Shown here: positions 12,548 through 12,641 of the stretch, piece by piece | Layout of the letters: each line of letters starts with the position of its first letter | Position numbering within the stretch: position 1 is the first letter of the stretch | DNA from: Deltaproteobacteria bacterium | Lineage (GTDB): Bacteria > Desulfobacterota > Desulfarculia > Adiutricales > Adiutricaceae | Reading direction: 5' to 3' | Assembly (NCBI GenBank): GCA_031278795.1 | Contig: JAITJT010000056.1 | Span: forward strand, 1 to 12,641 | Length of the DNA stretch: 12,641 nucleotides | The notes under the pieces: model-generated | The model's database searches: none | Seen by the model: only the letters and a program-made list of their open reading frames with translations | Told to the model about the DNA's origin: nothing | Program-made: the position numbers and the translations under genes

Positions 12548-12641
12548 TTATTTCCCGCCTAAAAGCTCCGCGAGTCTTCCTTGGCAGCCCGGGTGCCCTT
12601 TGTTTGCGCCTTTCTGGAAGTACTGCCTGGCGGTGCTCTTG
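12548..12641 (-). CDS. Sel1-repeat protein, C-terminal end only (runs off the window)
   Basis: The reverse strand encodes the last 30 residues of a longer protein, ending with TAA at 12550-12548. The visible part holds Ala-Arg-Gln-Tyr-Phe-Gln-Lys-Gly-Ala-Asn-Lys-Gly-His-Pro-Gly-Cys-Gln-Gly-Arg-Leu, followed by Ala-Glu-Leu-Leu. This fits the Sel1-like (TPR-related) repeat pattern, in which Ala-x-x-Tyr/Trp-x-x-Lys-Ala-Ala-x-x-Gly-x-x-x-Ala/Cys-Gln-x-x-Leu is typical. Such repeats form helical solenoids that bind proteins. Codon use is GC-rich like the main genes. Length, start, signal peptide and any other domains lie outside the window. Confidence 0.7.
   Translation of the reverse strand, partial: KSTARQYFQKGANKGHPGCQGRLAELLGGK

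Overview
The window looks like chromosomal DNA of a Gram-negative bacterium. My best guess is a deltaproteobacterium (Desulfobacterota), possibly host-associated, but this rests on gene style and not on a marker gene. It encodes a MurJ-type lipid II flippase, Ddl, ribosomal protein S20, an HD-domain hydrolase, a nucleoside 2-deoxyribosyltransferase, WG-repeat proteins and the tail of a Sel1-repeat protein. The clearest gross feature is a split in composition. Most genes are moderately GC-rich with mostly G/C-ending codons and many AGG arginines. The long spacers are very AT-rich, full of T7-T10 runs and small inverted repeats. The confident genes cover only about 60% of the window.

Layout. 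1-755 is an AT-rich spacer with a large hairpin, a promoter-like site and a structured leader before an uncharacterised multi-pass membrane protein (756-1643). 1644-5508 is a WG-repeat neighbourhood: two paralogous nine-repeat WG genes (2055-3134 and 3997-5085) flank a 73-residue coiled-coil-like gene (3307-3528). The spacers there carry a 33-bp direct repeat, an attenuator-like hairpin, a 117-bp element bounded by 13-bp inverted repeats and a tiny basic reverse-strand ORF. 5509-7949 is a convergent pair, an HD hydrolase (+) against MurJ (-), with both stop codons inside one 18-bp perfect palindrome. MurJ is preceded by two very small overlapping reverse-strand ORFs. 8666-10706 carries rpsT (TTG start, GC-rich leader hairpin), ddl, and a nucleoside deoxyribosyltransferase convergent with and overlapping ddl. 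10707-12641 is AT-rich. It holds an iteron-like array of ten 17-bp repeats, a pair of identical palindromes 40 bp apart, a near-consensus promoter, a small single-pass membrane protein gene (11833-12225), a strongly structured spacer and the 3' end of a Sel1-repeat gene.

How the genes fit together. MurJ and Ddl both belong to peptidoglycan precursor synthesis (lipid II export; D-Ala-D-Ala formation), but they are about 1.6 kb apart on opposite strands and are not one operon. S20 is ribosomal, and the deoxyribosyltransferase and HD protein suggest nucleotide metabolism. The WG cluster and the array-plus-promoter-plus-membrane-protein region are the accessory-looking parts and the likeliest places for something undescribed. 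No tRNA, rRNA, CRISPR array, transposase or integrase was recognised.
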